In this document: in pieces, positions 33,335-33,643 of the stretch
Position numbering within the stretch: the first letter of the stretch is position 1
Layout: every line of letters starts with the position of its first letter
DNA from: Actinomycetota bacterium
GTDB lineage: Bacteria; Armatimonadota; SYMT01
Reading direction: 5' to 3'
Length of the DNA stretch: 33,643 nt
Assembly (NCBI GenBank): GCA_005798285.1
Contig: SYKE01000283.1
Coordinates: forward strand, 1 to 33,643
Program-made: the position numbers and the translations under genes
The notes under the pieces: generated by a model
The model's input: the letters and a program-made list of their open reading frames with translations, nothing else
The model's database searches: none
Told to the model about the DNA's origin: nothing

Positions 33335-33643
33335 TTACTCGTAGCGAAGCGCGTCGATAGGATCGAGGCGAGAGGCCTTCATGGCGGGATAGATCCCGAA
33401 GAAGACGCCGACGAAGCAAGAGAACAGGAAGCTGACGATCATCGGGGTGGCCGAGAGCATCATCGGGAAGCCAAGCCCGCCTTCCTCTGCCGGTTTACCC
33501 ATCCACAACGACCCGCCGATACCGACCGCGATTCCAATAATGCCGCCGACGAGACTCAAGGTCACGGACTCGATGAGGAACTGGGATAGGATGTCGCGCC
33601 GCTTGCCGCCAAGCGCCTTCCGAATGCCGATCTCGCGAGTCCG
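33335..33643 (-). CDS. MacB/FtsX-type ABC transporter permease, C-terminal end
   Basis: The last 102 codons of a permease whose 5' part lies beyond the right edge. TREIGIRKALGGKRRDILSQFL is the cytosolic coupling segment of MacB/LolC/FtsX permeases. Two final membrane helices follow (LSLVGGIIGIAVGIGGSL and MIVSFLFSCFVGVFFGIYPAMKASRLDPIDALRYE, with the typical GxYPAxKAxxLdPixALRyE end). Such permeases act with an ATPase, and often a periplasmic adaptor, in mechanotransmission or efflux. It ends 5 nt before the YraN-like start. Confidence 0.93.
   Translation of the reverse strand, partial: RTREIGIRKALGGKRRDILSQFLIESVTLSLVGGIIGIAVGIGGSLWMGKPAEEGGLGFPMMLSATPMIVSFLFSCFVGVFFGIYPAMKASRLDPIDALRYE

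Noticed and set aside
1-33643. tRNA, rRNA, CRISPR arrays, transposases, riboswitches
   Set aside because: I looked on both strands for tRNA T-loop/anticodon patterns, regularly spaced repeats and DDE-type genes and saw none that hold. Absence by eye is not proof.

Overview
The window is a GC-rich bacterial chromosome segment of about 33.6 kb. It carries 22 protein genes in whole or part, two decayed gene fragments plus one possible third, and no tRNA, rRNA, CRISPR array or transposase that I can recognise. The best taxonomic hint is the prepilin-like protein at 546-1331. Its N-terminus (RRGFTLMELLVVVAIIAVLA followed by ILFPVLARAREAAR) and its H-x9-DG motif are in the style common in Armatimonadota, with Planctomycetes as a weaker alternative. 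The uses of GTG and TTG starts, BTAD regulators, WD40-NTPases and phytanoyl-CoA dioxygenase-like enzymes fit a large-genome environmental bacterium. This assignment is inference.

Left part (1-12.1 kb). The end of a long-chain acyl-CoA synthetase is followed by a type II pseudopilin-like protein and a Tat-exported esterase. After a pair of 35-bp direct repeats comes a TPR protein on the minus strand. Divergent from it is a plus-strand ABC-2 export operon: a large secreted/membrane-anchored protein with an amidotransferase-like fold, an ATPase, a permease and a 443-aa membrane protein. The 3' part of this operon is tandemly duplicated. Copy 1 is 7531-9864 and copy 2 is 9862-12186. The join is visible at base resolution, where the last 20 codons of a neighbouring beta-helix gene are fused to the middle of the permease gene.

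Middle part (12.1-22.9 kb). Four minus-strand genes appear to form one regulatory and surface module. A BTAD (SARP-type) transcription factor fused to an AAA-like NTPase comes first. Next is a 1584-aa AAA-like NTPase with a membrane segment, coiled coil and WD40 propellers, whose NTPase domain is a paralogue of the regulator's. A collagen/YadA-head-like surface protein and a secreted parallel beta-helix protein follow. Upstream of the NTPase-WD40 gene, and twice upstream of the collagen-like gene, lies the same pair of heptamers CTGAGAG-N4-CTGAGAG with exactly 11-bp periodicity. That is the architecture SARP/BTAD regulators bind. This is the best candidate in the window for an undescribed system.

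Right part (22.9-33.6 kb). A sodium:solute symporter is fused in one reading frame to a predicted extracytoplasmic alpha/beta hydrolase. Two neighbouring pentapeptide-repeat paralogues follow. Then comes a compact three-gene minus-strand operon encoding an unknown protein, a PhyH-type dioxygenase and a nitroreductase that carries the full iodotyrosine-deiodinase active-site lid triad. The window closes with a DUF1348 protein, a DUF167 protein, a YraN-family protein and the 3' end of a MacB/FtsX-type permease.
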